Source: Bacillota bacterium (GTDB lineage Bacteria > Bacillota > Bacilli > Bacillales > Cytobacillaceae). Taken from it: DNA of 13,129 bases. The stretch spans positions 1 to 13,129 of the forward strand of contig JAEWIG010000425.1 of NCBI GenBank assembly GCA_023387295.1, in the 5' to 3' direction. Under the pieces are notes generated by a model. It had not been told where the DNA came from and ran no database searches. It saw only the letters and a program-made list of their open reading frames with translations. Numbering within the stretch: position 1 is the stretch's first letter; each line of letters begins with the position of its first letter. Below are positions 6,109 to 13,119 of the stretch, piece by piece. Position numbers and translations under genes: made by a program.

Positions 6109-6984
6109 TTATATTTTTTCATCTGCTGGAAAAGAATATAGTTGCTTATTGTCATAAAAGAGTGTAGTAGAACGAAGAACAAGCCTTTCTTCAAAGATAT
6201 TATGAATCGTTCTGACTAACGGCTGTTCCCTATCTTCTGTGTAAAGAAAGATGGACGCTGGCGCGATGGATAACAGCGGAGCAATTGTGACAGAATCAAC
6301 ATATACTGGATGATTAAACAACAGTTTTCGGTCTATCATACGCGATAATTCAGAGCGCTTCATTTCAAAAAAGTGTTCATCAAAAAAGCGAATACCTTCA
6401 TCAATTAAAACATGAATCTGATGTAATTTCGCTTGCCGTCCATGTAAAAACTCCCTTAAGGTCTGAATAAACATTTGATATTCTTGTTCCATTTTATATT
6501 CGTCGATTGATACCTCTACATATTTCGCCATTTGATCGAAAAGAGGTCTCATTCTAAACTTCACAAAGGAATCAAAGGAAAATGCAAGGTTTTCTTTAAA
6601 GATTTGACTAATTGCATCTTTCATATTTTTTTCTATTTCAATATTGCTAACAAATGTAGCTAACTCTATTCGGTTGCCTTCTAAGATAGAATGAACAATT
6701 TCTAGAATTTGTTGTTGCTCTTCTTCATCTTGATAATAATAATATTCAGCCATAATTTTACGAAACCAATCATCACGTTTATATTTTGTGATAAATTGGT
6801 AAAAAGCTTTTTTTACTAGCTCAAAAAGCTTTTTCATATTCGGCTCGATCATGATTTTTACTATATGATTATCTTCAATTTGAAGATTGTTTTGCTCGGA
6901 TAGAGCTGAGGATGCAAAATAAATTTGAAGCAAATGATACAATTCATGTGCATCTTCACTTTTTTGGAAAATGATTTTGACCAA
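6109..6984 (-). CDS. ytxC: Putative sporulation protein YtxC
   Basis: The protein begins MVKIIFQKSEDAHELYHLL and is rich in charged helices, with a long central Glu/Lys region, no signal peptide and no clear membrane segment. The position between dnaI and thrS is that of ytxC in B. subtilis, a protein of the YtxC family (putative sporulation role, biochemical function unknown). The frame is open up to 7041, but that start (TTG) has no ribosome binding site. The TTG at 6984 has AAAGGGGGG six bases upstream and gives 291 residues, close to the roughly 280 of the homologue, so I chose it. It is separated from dnaI by a 249-bp gap that holds repeat copy C. Confidence 0.8.
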   Translation of the reverse strand: MVKIIFQKSEDAHELYHLLQIYFASSALSEQNNLQIEDNHIVKIMIEPNMKKLFELVKKAFYQFITKYKRDDWFRKIMAEYYYYQDEEEQQQILEIVHSILEGNRIELATFVSNIEIEKNMKDAISQIFKENLAFSFDSFVKFRMRPLFDQMAKYVEVSIDEYKMEQEYQMFIQTLREFLHGRQAKLHQIHVLIDEGIRFFDEHFFEMKRSELSRMIDRKLLFNHPVYVDSVTIAPLLSIAPASIFLYTEDREQPLVRTIHNIFEERLVLRSTTLFYDNKQLYSFPADEKI

Positions 6985-7051
6985 CCAAATCCCCCCTTTA
7001 TAAAAGATCTTTGCTTTTATGTATATGGGGAATTTGGACAAATTAGAATAA

Positions 7052-7198
7052 GAAAAGCGGAAGCGCCTTGATTAGCGACGTATAAACTGGACGGACCTCA
7101 CTGAGATAAAGGAAACACGACGAGTATGCGAGTCGATGTTGACTTATCGTAGGGAGAGGGCGGGCAGTTTACTAGTCGCTAGGCGCAGGAGCTAGACA
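7052..7198. repeat. Palindromic intergenic repeat element, copy C (different interior)
   Basis: The outer ends match the other copies: GAAAAGCGGAAGCGCCTTG at the left and AGGCGCAGGAGCTAGACAT at the right. The interior differs and carries its own inverted pair: GCGACGTATAAACTG near the left against CAGTTTACTAGTCGC near the right, with a GGACC/GGGAGAGGGCGGGC-rich middle. It fills the gap between dnaI and ytxC. The common ends with a different core suggest a modular family. Confidence 0.85.
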
Positions 7199-7233
7199 TT
7201 TCTCAATATCAAAATATGCACATTCTATAAATA

Positions 7234-8163
7234 TCAAATCCGACGATTCGGACCTTCCACAAGGACTGGATCTGCTAAATATTTGATCCTCTCCATAATC
7301 CTGCGCGCCTTTACTTTTTCCTCTTCGCCACGCTGGCTATAGGAAAGATGGTGCTCCAATTCTTTAAAATCAAAATTCGAAGTAAAGAAAGTTGGCATAT
7401 TTTCAAGCATACGGAATTGTAAAATTGGACCTAAGACTTCATCCCTGGTCCAGCTCGACATCGTTTCCGCTCCAATGTCATCGAACATGAGCACTGGAAC
7501 TTTCTTGATCATCTCAATCTTTTCATTTAGCGTTGAGTCAGCAATTGAGCTCTTTAATTCTCTAAATAGTTCAGGAACATAAACAATCATTGATGGAATC
7601 TTTTTACTAGCTAATTCATTTGCAATTGCTCCTAAGAAATACGATTTCCCGACACCGAATTTCCCGTAAAAATAAAGACCCTTCTGTTTCGTTCCCGCTT
7701 GATAGTTCATGATAAAAGAAGCAGCTTTTTTTGTCGCATCCATCCGTTCACCGTCAGTATAGATTGAATTAAATGAAGCTTCAAGAATGTCTCTTGGGAC
7801 ATATAAGCTTTGTATAAGCTTTTCATTTTTGCGTTTTTCATCATACATAGCTTTTCGCGGGCATTTATCATAATGAATATTAATCGTACCACGCTGAATC
7901 ACAAGCTCTGGATGATAACCTTTCATAAAGTTAACACAGCCATCTAGACTAGGACATTTATTACAATCCTTACTTTGATTAGTAAACTCATAAAGCTTCA
8001 TTAAGCCTTTATCGATCATTTCTGGTGTCAATTCATTCTCATAATTCTTTAAAAAAGCTTTCACATCCGGATGATTTAATGTTTCCTTTTTTTGCTCTTC
8101 ATATCTTTTGCGAAAGCTCTCATTCCCGGTCAACTTCTTTAGTGTCTCATTAATTTTTTCCAT
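7234..8163 (-). CDS. dnaI: Helicase loader / primosomal protein DnaI
   Basis: DnaI is the AAA+ ATPase that, with DnaB, loads the replicative helicase DnaC onto the chromosome at oriC and at restart sites. The 309 residues match the family length. The N-terminal domain holds the zinc-type residues C67, C70, C76 and H84, with a further C101 (CNKCPSLDGC and CPRK), and binds helicase in B. subtilis. The AAA+ domain shows Walker A GKFGVGKS at 167-174, Walker B VLMFDDIG at 224-231, a sensor region TFFTSNFDF at 258-266 and arginines at 287-288. Its ribosome binding site, AGGGGGGTGA, includes the dnaB stop codon. The 6-bp gap to dnaB indicates co-transcription and probable translational coupling. Confidence 0.96.
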   Translation of the reverse strand: MEKINETLKKLTGNESFRKRYEEQKKETLNHPDVKAFLKNYENELTPEMIDKGLMKLYEFTNQSKDCNKCPSLDGCVNFMKGYHPELVIQRGTINIHYDKCPRKAMYDEKRKNEKLIQSLYVPRDILEASFNSIYTDGERMDATKKAASFIMNYQAGTKQKGLYFYGKFGVGKSYFLGAIANELASKKIPSMIVYVPELFRELKSSIADSTLNEKIEMIKKVPVLMFDDIGAETMSSWTRDEVLGPILQFRMLENMPTFFTSNFDFKELEHHLSYSQRGEEEKVKARRIMERIKYLADPVLVEGPNRRI

Positions 8164-8169
8164 GAATCG

Positions 8170-9576
8170 TCACCCCCCTGAACGCATCTTTTTTAATAAT
8201 TCTTCAAGCTCTTGTTTTTTCAGTTCTTGCTGCTCCATGCTTTCACTTTGCTCTTGTTTATGGCTTGTGTCATCCGTTTCATTAAACCAATCTGGGAGCA
8301 TTTCTGTCCGAATTGCCTTCTTCTTTGTCGCTGGAGAACTTGGTTTTTTCTTGCCCTCTGCCCATTCTGTATATTGCCTATGTTCACTTCTAGCTAATTC
8401 AAACGCTTCTTTTGCTGTTTTAATTTTCTTTCTTGCCCAGTGGCTTGCGATTTTTTCGACATAGCTCTTTGTTAGCTTCATGTCGGATTTAAGCATAACA
8501 TACTGGAGAAGAACATTTATGACTCCCGGCATGAGTTTCTGTTGAAACATCACATCTTCAACTATTTGTAAATCTGCTTTAGAAGGCTCAGCCCCACCTG
8601 ATATATCTTTAAGAAATTGCCGTGGAGAAGTCGTTTCCACATATCGCAGATTTTCTTCCTCTTTTGTTTTCGGTTCATCCTTCTGCGTCTGATGAATGAC
8701 TGGCTGTGTGCGATCAACAAGTGAAGGAAGCCTGTCATTATATTGGAATTGATACCAATCACGCGCAGACTTTCTTAACTCTTCAATATTGATATCATTA
8801 TCTTCTGTTAAAGCACTTATCACAATATTTTTCATTTGTAAGACATCAATATCGTATAGAAATGCTAAATTACTAATTGCATTTTTCACCTTTTTCGTAA
8901 GCGCCTTTTTCGGTACGAGAGATTCATTTAAACCAGCAGCAAGAAGTTCAAAATTAAACAATTCATTCCCAATTTGAATGCTGGTTTGGTCATGCCTCCC
9001 GATAAAATCATGGTCATTCATGTTGGCTATTTCATCTGTTTCAGTATTATATGTAAGTGAATCTACATGACTTGAGGTAAACACATCTTGGAATTCCTTT
9101 GTTACTTCCTTATAGTCTTCCACGCTTTCAGCTTTTTCCTCACTAAAAAAGCGTTTCAATCGCAAATACTGACTTTTACCAATTTTTCGGTACAAATAAA
9201 TGTTAAGCATCCCATCCAGAAAAAACTGCTCAGGTGTGAGCGGAGGGAGTAGTTCATAAATAAAGGATCGTGAGTTCTCGGTTTTTTTTTCGTAAACCTT
9301 TAACAGTCCGATTGCTTCAAGCTTTATCCGGGACTGGTAAATCTTATTTAGCCCCATATCCATAAAGTTCATTAGACTATGATGAGATGTCGGGTTAGAC
9401 CATAATCGATTTTCTTCTAATTCCGCCCATAACGTCATGTATAAACTAAAGCAAGCAGAGCCAATTAAAGGCTGGTATAAAAATGTTAGCACTTTTCTGT
9501 CATAATCATGCAAAAGACCATTTGCATTCACTACATAACGATCAATAGGTAAAATTTCTTGCCAATGCTGAACCAT
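8170..9576 (-). CDS. dnaB: Replication initiation / membrane attachment protein DnaB
   Basis: Bacillus DnaB is not the helicase. It acts with DnaD at oriC and during restart to recruit DnaI and the helicase, and it associates with the membrane. The protein begins MVQHWQEILPIDRYVV and holds the winged-helix part with YQPLIGSACFSLYMTLW near the N-terminus (DDBH1). The DDBH2/DnaD-like domain spans about 318-402 (PGVINVLLQYVMLKSD, then KSYVEKIASHWARKKI). A Glu/Lys/Gln-rich tail follows that could form a coiled coil. It has 468 residues, against about 472 in B. subtilis. The frame stays open to a GTG at 9717, but that extension is translated repeat element. AAGGAGGG lies 9 bases before the ATG at 9576, whereas the in-frame ATG at 9585 abuts it. 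The gene is followed at 6 bp by dnaI. Confidence 0.94.
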   Translation of the reverse strand: MVQHWQEILPIDRYVVNANGLLHDYDRKVLTFLYQPLIGSACFSLYMTLWAELEENRLWSNPTSHHSLMNFMDMGLNKIYQSRIKLEAIGLLKVYEKKTENSRSFIYELLPPLTPEQFFLDGMLNIYLYRKIGKSQYLRLKRFFSEEKAESVEDYKEVTKEFQDVFTSSHVDSLTYNTETDEIANMNDHDFIGRHDQTSIQIGNELFNFELLAAGLNESLVPKKALTKKVKNAISNLAFLYDIDVLQMKNIVISALTEDNDINIEELRKSARDWYQFQYNDRLPSLVDRTQPVIHQTQKDEPKTKEEENLRYVETTSPRQFLKDISGGAEPSKADLQIVEDVMFQQKLMPGVINVLLQYVMLKSDMKLTKSYVEKIASHWARKKIKTAKEAFELARSEHRQYTEWAEGKKKPSSPATKKKAIRTEMLPDWFNETDDTSHKQEQSESMEQQELKKQELEELLKKMRSGG

Positions 9577-9594
9577 TTTTATCATCCCTCCTTC

Positions 9595-9716
9595 GAAAAG
9601 CGCAAGCGACTTGCTCACCCCCGACAAGCACAAGACGAGCCTCTCTGAAAGGTGTACTTTACCTTTCTGGGAGGATTGGCTTGTGACCTCGAGGGGGTAG
9701 GCGCTGGAGCTAGACA
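9595..9716. repeat. Palindromic intergenic repeat element, copy D
   Basis: Read on the minus strand, this element begins TGTCTAGCTCCAGCGCCTAC and continues CCCCTCGAGGTCACAAGCCA, has AAAGGTAAAGTACACCTTTC in the middle, then GGCTCGTCTTGTGCTTGTCG and GGGGTGAGCAAGTCGC, and ends GCTTGCGCTTTTC. It is nearly the same as the plus strand of copy A. Its inner edge is within a few bases of the dnaB ribosome binding site, and it keeps an open frame that lengthens the dnaB ORF by 47 codons. Confidence 0.9.
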
Positions 9717-9747
9717 CTTAACTATTTCAAAAATTTAAACCACTAGT

Positions 9748-9777
9748 AAAAAAAGAGCTAAAGACAGTCTTCAGCTC
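9748..9777 (-). terminator. Terminator between nrdR and dnaB
   Basis: On the minus strand, GAGCTGAAGA and TCTTTAGCTC (arms 9768-9777 and 9755-9764, one G-U pair) form a stem with a 3-nt loop, followed by seven Ts. It lies about 50 bp beyond the nrdR stop. It should end much of the nrdR transcription before dnaB. Confidence 0.88.
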
Positions 9778-9824
9778 GGCAACTTTTTATAGGCTTTGTA
9801 AAACTAATCTGTTGAATTCTACTA

Positions 9825-10283
9825 TTACTTTTCTTTCTTTATTAATTCCTTTAATTCATCGATAAAAACATTAATATCTTTAAATTGTCGGTACACCGAG
9901 GCGAATCTTACATAAGCAACGTCATCAATTTTCACAAGCCTGTCCATTACCATCTCACCAACAGCCTCGCTCTTTATTTCCGATACTCCGTTACTGCGAA
10001 GCTCCTTTTCAATCCCAGAAGTGATTTCCTCAAGCTCTTTCAAAGGAACAGGACGCTTCTCACATGCTCTTAAGAGGCCACGAAGTATTTTTTCTTGGCT
10101 AAATTCTTCTCTTGTTCCTTCTTTTTTCACGACAATAAGCGGGATTTCTTCAACCTTTTCAAAGGTTGTGAAACGATAACTACACTCCTCACACTCTCTT
10201 CGTCTACGGATCGACCGGTAATCATCAACGGGACGAGAATCGAGGACACGCGTATTATTATTTTGACATGAAGGGCATTTCAT
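9825..10283 (-). CDS. nrdR: Transcriptional repressor NrdR
   Basis: NrdR represses ribonucleotide reductase genes in response to ATP/dATP levels. The protein has 152 residues, the usual length. An N-terminal zinc ribbon has C3 and C6 (CPSC) and C31 and C34 (CEEC), with the DNA-binding basic stretch SIRRRRECEEC between the pairs. The rest is an ATP-cone domain (about 46-136) with VVKKEGTREEFSQEKILRGL at its start. GGAG lies 8 bases before the ATG. In B. subtilis nrdR (formerly ytcG) is upstream of dnaB, as here. Here a terminator and a repeat element lie between the two, so the genes are less tightly joined. No NrdR-box pair is visible in the window, so its targets lie elsewhere. Confidence 0.97.
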   Translation of the reverse strand: MKCPSCQNNNTRVLDSRPVDDYRSIRRRRECEECSYRFTTFEKVEEIPLIVVKKEGTREEFSQEKILRGLLRACEKRPVPLKELEEITSGIEKELRSNGVSEIKSEAVGEMVMDRLVKIDDVAYVRFASVYRQFKDINVFIDELKELIKKEK

Positions 10284-10341
10284 TCAATCAGCTCCGAATC
10301 CTTTTCACTCATTCTATTACTTCTATTGTACTATTATTTAT

Positions 10342-10370
10342 TAAAAACCCCAAGAAAAAACGAAAAGTGG
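10342..10370 (-). promoter_or_regulatory. Weak candidate promoter of nrdR
   Basis: The minus strand has a -10-like TACAAT just upstream of nrdR, in the run AATAGTACAATAG, with TTGGGG as a poor -35 about 17 bp further up. The gapB terminator lies upstream, so nrdR needs a promoter somewhere in this 200-bp gap; this is only the best candidate by eye, and the bounds are approximate. Confidence 0.3.
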
Positions 10371-10420
10371 AGCTTTACATATAACAATGTTGCCTATACA
10401 CAATGAACTTTATTACATCC

Positions 10421-10455
10421 CAAAAATAAAAAGCCTGCCTAAATATAAGCAAGCC
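10421..10455 (-). terminator. Terminator of gapB
   Basis: On the minus strand, GGCTTGC and GCAGGCT (arms 10449-10455 and 10432-10438, two G-U pairs) enclose an AT-rich loop of about 10 nt and are followed by TTTTTATTTTT. It begins about 27 bp beyond the gapB stop. Confidence 0.8.
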
Positions 10456-10482
10456 ATTTATCCTAGCATATTTTTTTATTTA

Positions 10483-11514
10483 TTAACCTACATTTACTGT
10501 TGATGCTTTAAATAGCTCTTGAGCTACATATTTTGTTAAGTCGACAACACGGCAAGAATAACCCCATTCATTATCATACCATGCTAAAACCTTAACTTTA
10601 TTTTCACCAATGACCATTGTTGACAATCCATCAATAATGGCAGAATTTTCATTTGTATTATAATCAATCGATACTAAAGGCTCATCAGAAATATCTAAAA
10701 TACCTTTTAAATAAGTTTTTGATGCTGTTTCGAACGCTTCATTAATTTGCTCTATCGTTACACCCGATTTAAGATCGACAACTAAATCAACAAGGGAGAC
10801 ATTCGATGTTGGAACACGTAACGACATTCCATGTAATTTTCCTTTTAATTGTGGAAGGACTAATGATAAAGCCTTTGCTGCTCCTGTTGAAGTTGGAATA
10901 ATTGATTGTGCACAAGCACGAGCACGGCGTAAATCCTTATGTGGATTATCAATATTATTCTGGTCATTCGTATACGCATGAACAGTTGTCATAAGACCGT
11001 TTTCAATGCCGAATTGATCATCAAGAACTTTTGCAACTGGCGCAAGACAGTTTGTTGTACAAGAAGCATTAGAAATAATGTCATGCTCATTAATATTTAA
11101 TACGTTTTCATTAACACCCATTACAATCGTTACATCTTCATTTTTTCCAGGTGCAGATAAAATGACTTTTTTTGCTCCTGCTTCTAAATGAAGGGCTGCT
11201 TTGTCACGAGAATTAAATTTACCTGTAGCTTCAATTACGATATCAATATTTAATTCTTTCCACGGAAGTTCTTGTGGGTTACGATTGCTAAGTAATTGTA
11301 CACGTTTGCCATTTACGATAAGTGCATCATCAGCTGCAACCACCTCACCTTGAAATTTACCATGATTTGTATCATATTTAATTAAGTGGGCCAAAGTTTC
11401 AGCAGGATAGCTTGCATTTATGGCAACCACATCAAGTTTCTCATCAAGAATAGCCTTCCTAAAAACCATTCTCCCAATTCTCCCAAATCCATTGATCGCT
11501 ATTTTCGCCTTCAT
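10483..11514 (-). CDS. gapB: Gluconeogenic glyceraldehyde-3-phosphate dehydrogenase GapB
   Basis: The enzyme interconverts 1,3-bisphosphoglycerate and glyceraldehyde 3-phosphate. GapB works mainly with NADP(H) in gluconeogenesis, unlike the glycolytic GapA. With 343 residues it has family length. The Rossmann motif is INGFGRIGR (7-15); the catalytic cysteine is C152 in NASCTTNCLAP and the catalytic histidine H179 in TVHAYTNDQ. After the second strand the sequence is INAS (32-35), where NAD-specific GapA proteins carry an aspartate, which fits NADP use. The position next to coaE and nrdR is that of B. subtilis gapB. A GGGGGGAG ribosome binding site precedes the ATG. The upstream region carries two CcpN-type operators, as expected for a gene shut off by glucose. 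Confidence 0.96.
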   Translation of the reverse strand: MKAKIAINGFGRIGRMVFRKAILDEKLDVVAINASYPAETLAHLIKYDTNHGKFQGEVVAADDALIVNGKRVQLLSNRNPQELPWKELNIDIVIEATGKFNSRDKAALHLEAGAKKVILSAPGKNEDVTIVMGVNENVLNINEHDIISNASCTTNCLAPVAKVLDDQFGIENGLMTTVHAYTNDQNNIDNPHKDLRRARACAQSIIPTSTGAAKALSLVLPQLKGKLHGMSLRVPTSNVSLVDLVVDLKSGVTIEQINEAFETASKTYLKGILDISDEPLVSIDYNTNENSAIIDGLSTMVIGENKVKVLAWYDNEWGYSCRVVDLTKYVAQELFKASTVNVG

Positions 11515-11534
11515 TATACGGCTCCCCCCACAAT

Positions 11535-11545
11535 AATGTTATACT
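11535..11545 (+). promoter_or_regulatory. Candidate CcpN operator, downstream copy
   Basis: AATGTTATACT fits the CcpN consensus TRTGHYATAYW at 10 of 11 positions and is read on the plus strand, opposite to the promoter-overlapping copy. With a transcription start near 11561 it would lie at about +17 to +27 of gapB. The match extends outside the consensus, because 16 of 18 bases mirror the other site. Confidence 0.6.
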
Positions 11546-11567
11546 TATGAACATATATAATGTAATT

Positions 11568-11578
11568 AGTATAACATA
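11568..11578 (-). promoter_or_regulatory. gapB extended -10 promoter overlapping a CcpN operator
   Basis: The minus strand reads TATGTTATACT, a perfect match to the CcpN consensus TRTGHYATAYW. The same bases form an extended -10 element (TATG-T-TATACT). No good -35 hexamer is present 17 bp upstream, which is acceptable for an extended -10 promoter. CcpN represses gapB and pckA in the presence of glucose in B. subtilis, so the site fits the gene. The ccpN gene is not in the window. Confidence 0.65.
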
Positions 11579-11743
11579 ATTAAACCTATTTGTGATAAGG
11601 AAAATGCGGAAATTAAATGTTCTATTATTCAGAAATATTTCTAATCTAAACAACTTGTAATTGCTGTTTTAATATAATTGTCGTCGGCTTCATTTCTACA
11701 CACATAACATTCTTGAATATCTACTGCCAACCCAGAATGTAAA

Positions 11744-11816
11744 TGTCGGTCAATTTACTTTCTCTGCGCTGGTTATTCCTTCGTAATAAAGGCTTGTTCA
11801 AGTAAACCGACCGACA
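11744..11816. repeat. Long inverted repeat of unknown role in the gapB-coaE gap
   Basis: TGTCGGTCAATTTACTT (11744-11760) is matched by AAGTAAACCGACCGACA (11800-11816), which is its reverse complement except for two adjacent central bases. The 39-bp interval holds a smaller pair, TTATT and AATAA, around CCTTCGT. On the plus strand a T-rich run (AATTTTGTTTTT) follows the right arm. No frame of interest is present. It could be a structured RNA, a plus-strand terminator, a two-site operator or a relic of a small mobile element. No target duplication is evident. Confidence 0.75.
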
Positions 11817-11834
11817 ATTTTGTTTTTCACACAG

Positions 11835-11860
11835 AAAAAAGAGCCCTAGGGCCCTTTTTA
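11835..11860 (-). terminator. Terminator of coaE, overlapping its stop codon
   Basis: AAAAAAGAGCCC and GGGCCCTTTTTA face each other. On the minus-strand RNA the stem is continuous with one G-U pair, while the plus-strand RNA would have an A-C mismatch, so it is read as the coaE terminator. The T-run is six bases. The 5' arm includes the last bases of coaE. Confidence 0.82.
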
Positions 11861-12457
11861 AAAAGCATTCCACTTATTTAATATTTCAAAAAGTTGAGCT
11901 TCCGTTTCTTCAATTTTCCCATTGTTACTAATAACAGCATCCGCTAGCCTAATTTTATCAACTAGGGGCATTTGTGATTTGATTCTCGCAAGAGCTTCTT
12001 CTATCGAAAGCTGATTTCTCTCCATTAAACGCTTTAATTGGATGTTTTCATCAACATAGATTAATAATGTTTTATCGACCATATTGGTTAATTTACTTTC
12101 AAATAGTAGCGGAATATCCATGATCACTACTTGTTTACCATTCTCTATAGCCTCATCCTTCTTCGCAAGCATTCTTTTTCTCACTGCGGGATGAACAATG
12201 CTATTAAGCTTTAGTCTTTTATCTTCGTCATGAAAAATAATCGAGCCTAACTTGCCCCTATCAATTGAACCATCATTTAGTAAAATATCACTGCCGAAAA
12301 AAGCAATGATTTCACGATATGCATCCTCACCTTTTTCGACAGCAAATCTAGCTTCAACATCTGCATCAATAACCGTTATTCCTTTTTCTTTTAGGATGGA
12401 AGAAACGGTGCTTTTCCCGCTCGCAATTCCTCCTGTTAAACCTATTACGAGTGCCAT
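11858..12457 (-). CDS. coaE: Dephospho-CoA kinase
   Basis: This enzyme phosphorylates the ribose 3'-hydroxyl of dephospho-CoA, the last step of coenzyme A synthesis, in the cytoplasm. It has 199 residues, the usual length. The P-loop is GLTGGIASGKST at residues 6-17. Next come DADVEARFAVEKG (31-43), which carries the substrate-binding aspartates, then HPAVRKRM and VVIMDIPLLFES, all typical of CoaE. The closing part DKIRLADAVISNNG is also typical. AAAGGA lies 8 bases before the ATG. It follows ytaF by 26 bp, so the two are probably one transcription unit ended by the hairpin at its stop codon. Confidence 0.97.
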   Translation of the reverse strand: MALVIGLTGGIASGKSTVSSILKEKGITVIDADVEARFAVEKGEDAYREIIAFFGSDILLNDGSIDRGKLGSIIFHDEDKRLKLNSIVHPAVRKRMLAKKDEAIENGKQVVIMDIPLLFESKLTNMVDKTLLIYVDENIQLKRLMERNQLSIEEALARIKSQMPLVDKIRLADAVISNNGKIEETEAQLFEILNKWNAF

Positions 12458-12483
12458 TCATCTATTCCTTTCATATTTCGTAA

Positions 12484-13119
12484 TTAAATTTTCCAGATAC
12501 CAATCAAAATTAAGATGACTCCTGGAATAAAAGTGAATTTATGAACCCAGCCGCTATTAGAAAAAAGCGTTCCTACCTTAAGTCCCATAAATAAAAACAA
12601 CGAGCTCATGACAGCAACGGCAACGGCTAAATAATATGGTGAGTAGCCAAGCATTGCAGCACCAATTCCTGCACCAAAAGCGTCTAAAGATAAAGCAAGC
12701 CCAAGCATAAGAGCTTCTATACCGGTAATCGTTCCAGATTTATCGAAATCTGCTGTCATCGGCTTTTGTAAAATACGAATAACTAAACCTAGTGATTTTA
12801 TCTCAAAATTAATAATTGTTTTCTCGTGTGGAAGAATGTCCTTATTCTTTTCAGGTCGAAAAAATTGATAAAGAACCCAGGCTCCGAGAAAAATGAGGAT
12901 AATTCCTCCTATACTTTCAGCAAACCGAGGTGATAAAAATTGTAAAGAAATACGTCCAATCGCCATTGCTGCCATTAATGCCAATGCTGAACAGCTTGCG
13001 ATTACTGCTATCGATATTAATGGGATACGCATTTTTCTTAGCCCATATGTCAAGCCGACACTAAAGCTGTCAAGACTTACAGCAAACGCTAGTATAAGAA
13101 GAGAAATAAGGTGCATCAT
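12484..13119 (-). CDS. ytaF: MntP-like membrane protein YtaF
   Basis: A polytopic membrane protein of 211 residues related to the manganese exporter MntP; in B. subtilis the homologue upstream of coaE is named YtaF and called a sporulation membrane protein. About six hydrophobic segments form two similar halves. Each half has a helix with an aspartate in a small-residue setting: AVSLDSFSVGL at 13-23 in the first and ALSLDAFGAGIGA in the second, just after MTADFDKSGTITGIEA. These are the motifs expected of a cation carrier. Metal specificity is not shown by the sequence. The start is uncertain: only 10 bases of upstream sequence are present, with no visible ribosome binding site and two adjacent ATGs, although the N-terminus matches that of the homologue. 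Confidence 0.88.
   Translation of the reverse strand: MMHLISLLILAFAVSLDSFSVGLTYGLRKMRIPLISIAVIASCSALALMAAMAIGRISLQFLSPRFAESIGGIILIFLGAWVLYQFFRPEKNKDILPHEKTIINFEIKSLGLVIRILQKPMTADFDKSGTITGIEALMLGLALSLDAFGAGIGAAMLGYSPYYLAVAVAVMSSLFLFMGLKVGTLFSNSGWVHKFTFIPGVILILIGIWKI

Noticed and set aside
6800..6840. Two AAAAAGCTTTTT-like palindromes within ytxC as terminators
   Set aside because: They lie inside the coding sequence, encode the KKLFELVKKAF helix and lack a GC stem.
8562..8762. Lysine/arginine-rich short frame inside dnaB, and other frames antisense or shifted within thrS, dnaB, dnaI, gapB and infC
   Set aside because: They lie wholly within well-identified genes in another frame, with no family features and no independent ribosome binding sites.
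11459..11653. A 64-codon minus-strand frame overlapping the gapB start and promoter
   Set aside because: It runs across the CcpN/promoter region and into gapB out of frame, with low-complexity AT-driven composition.
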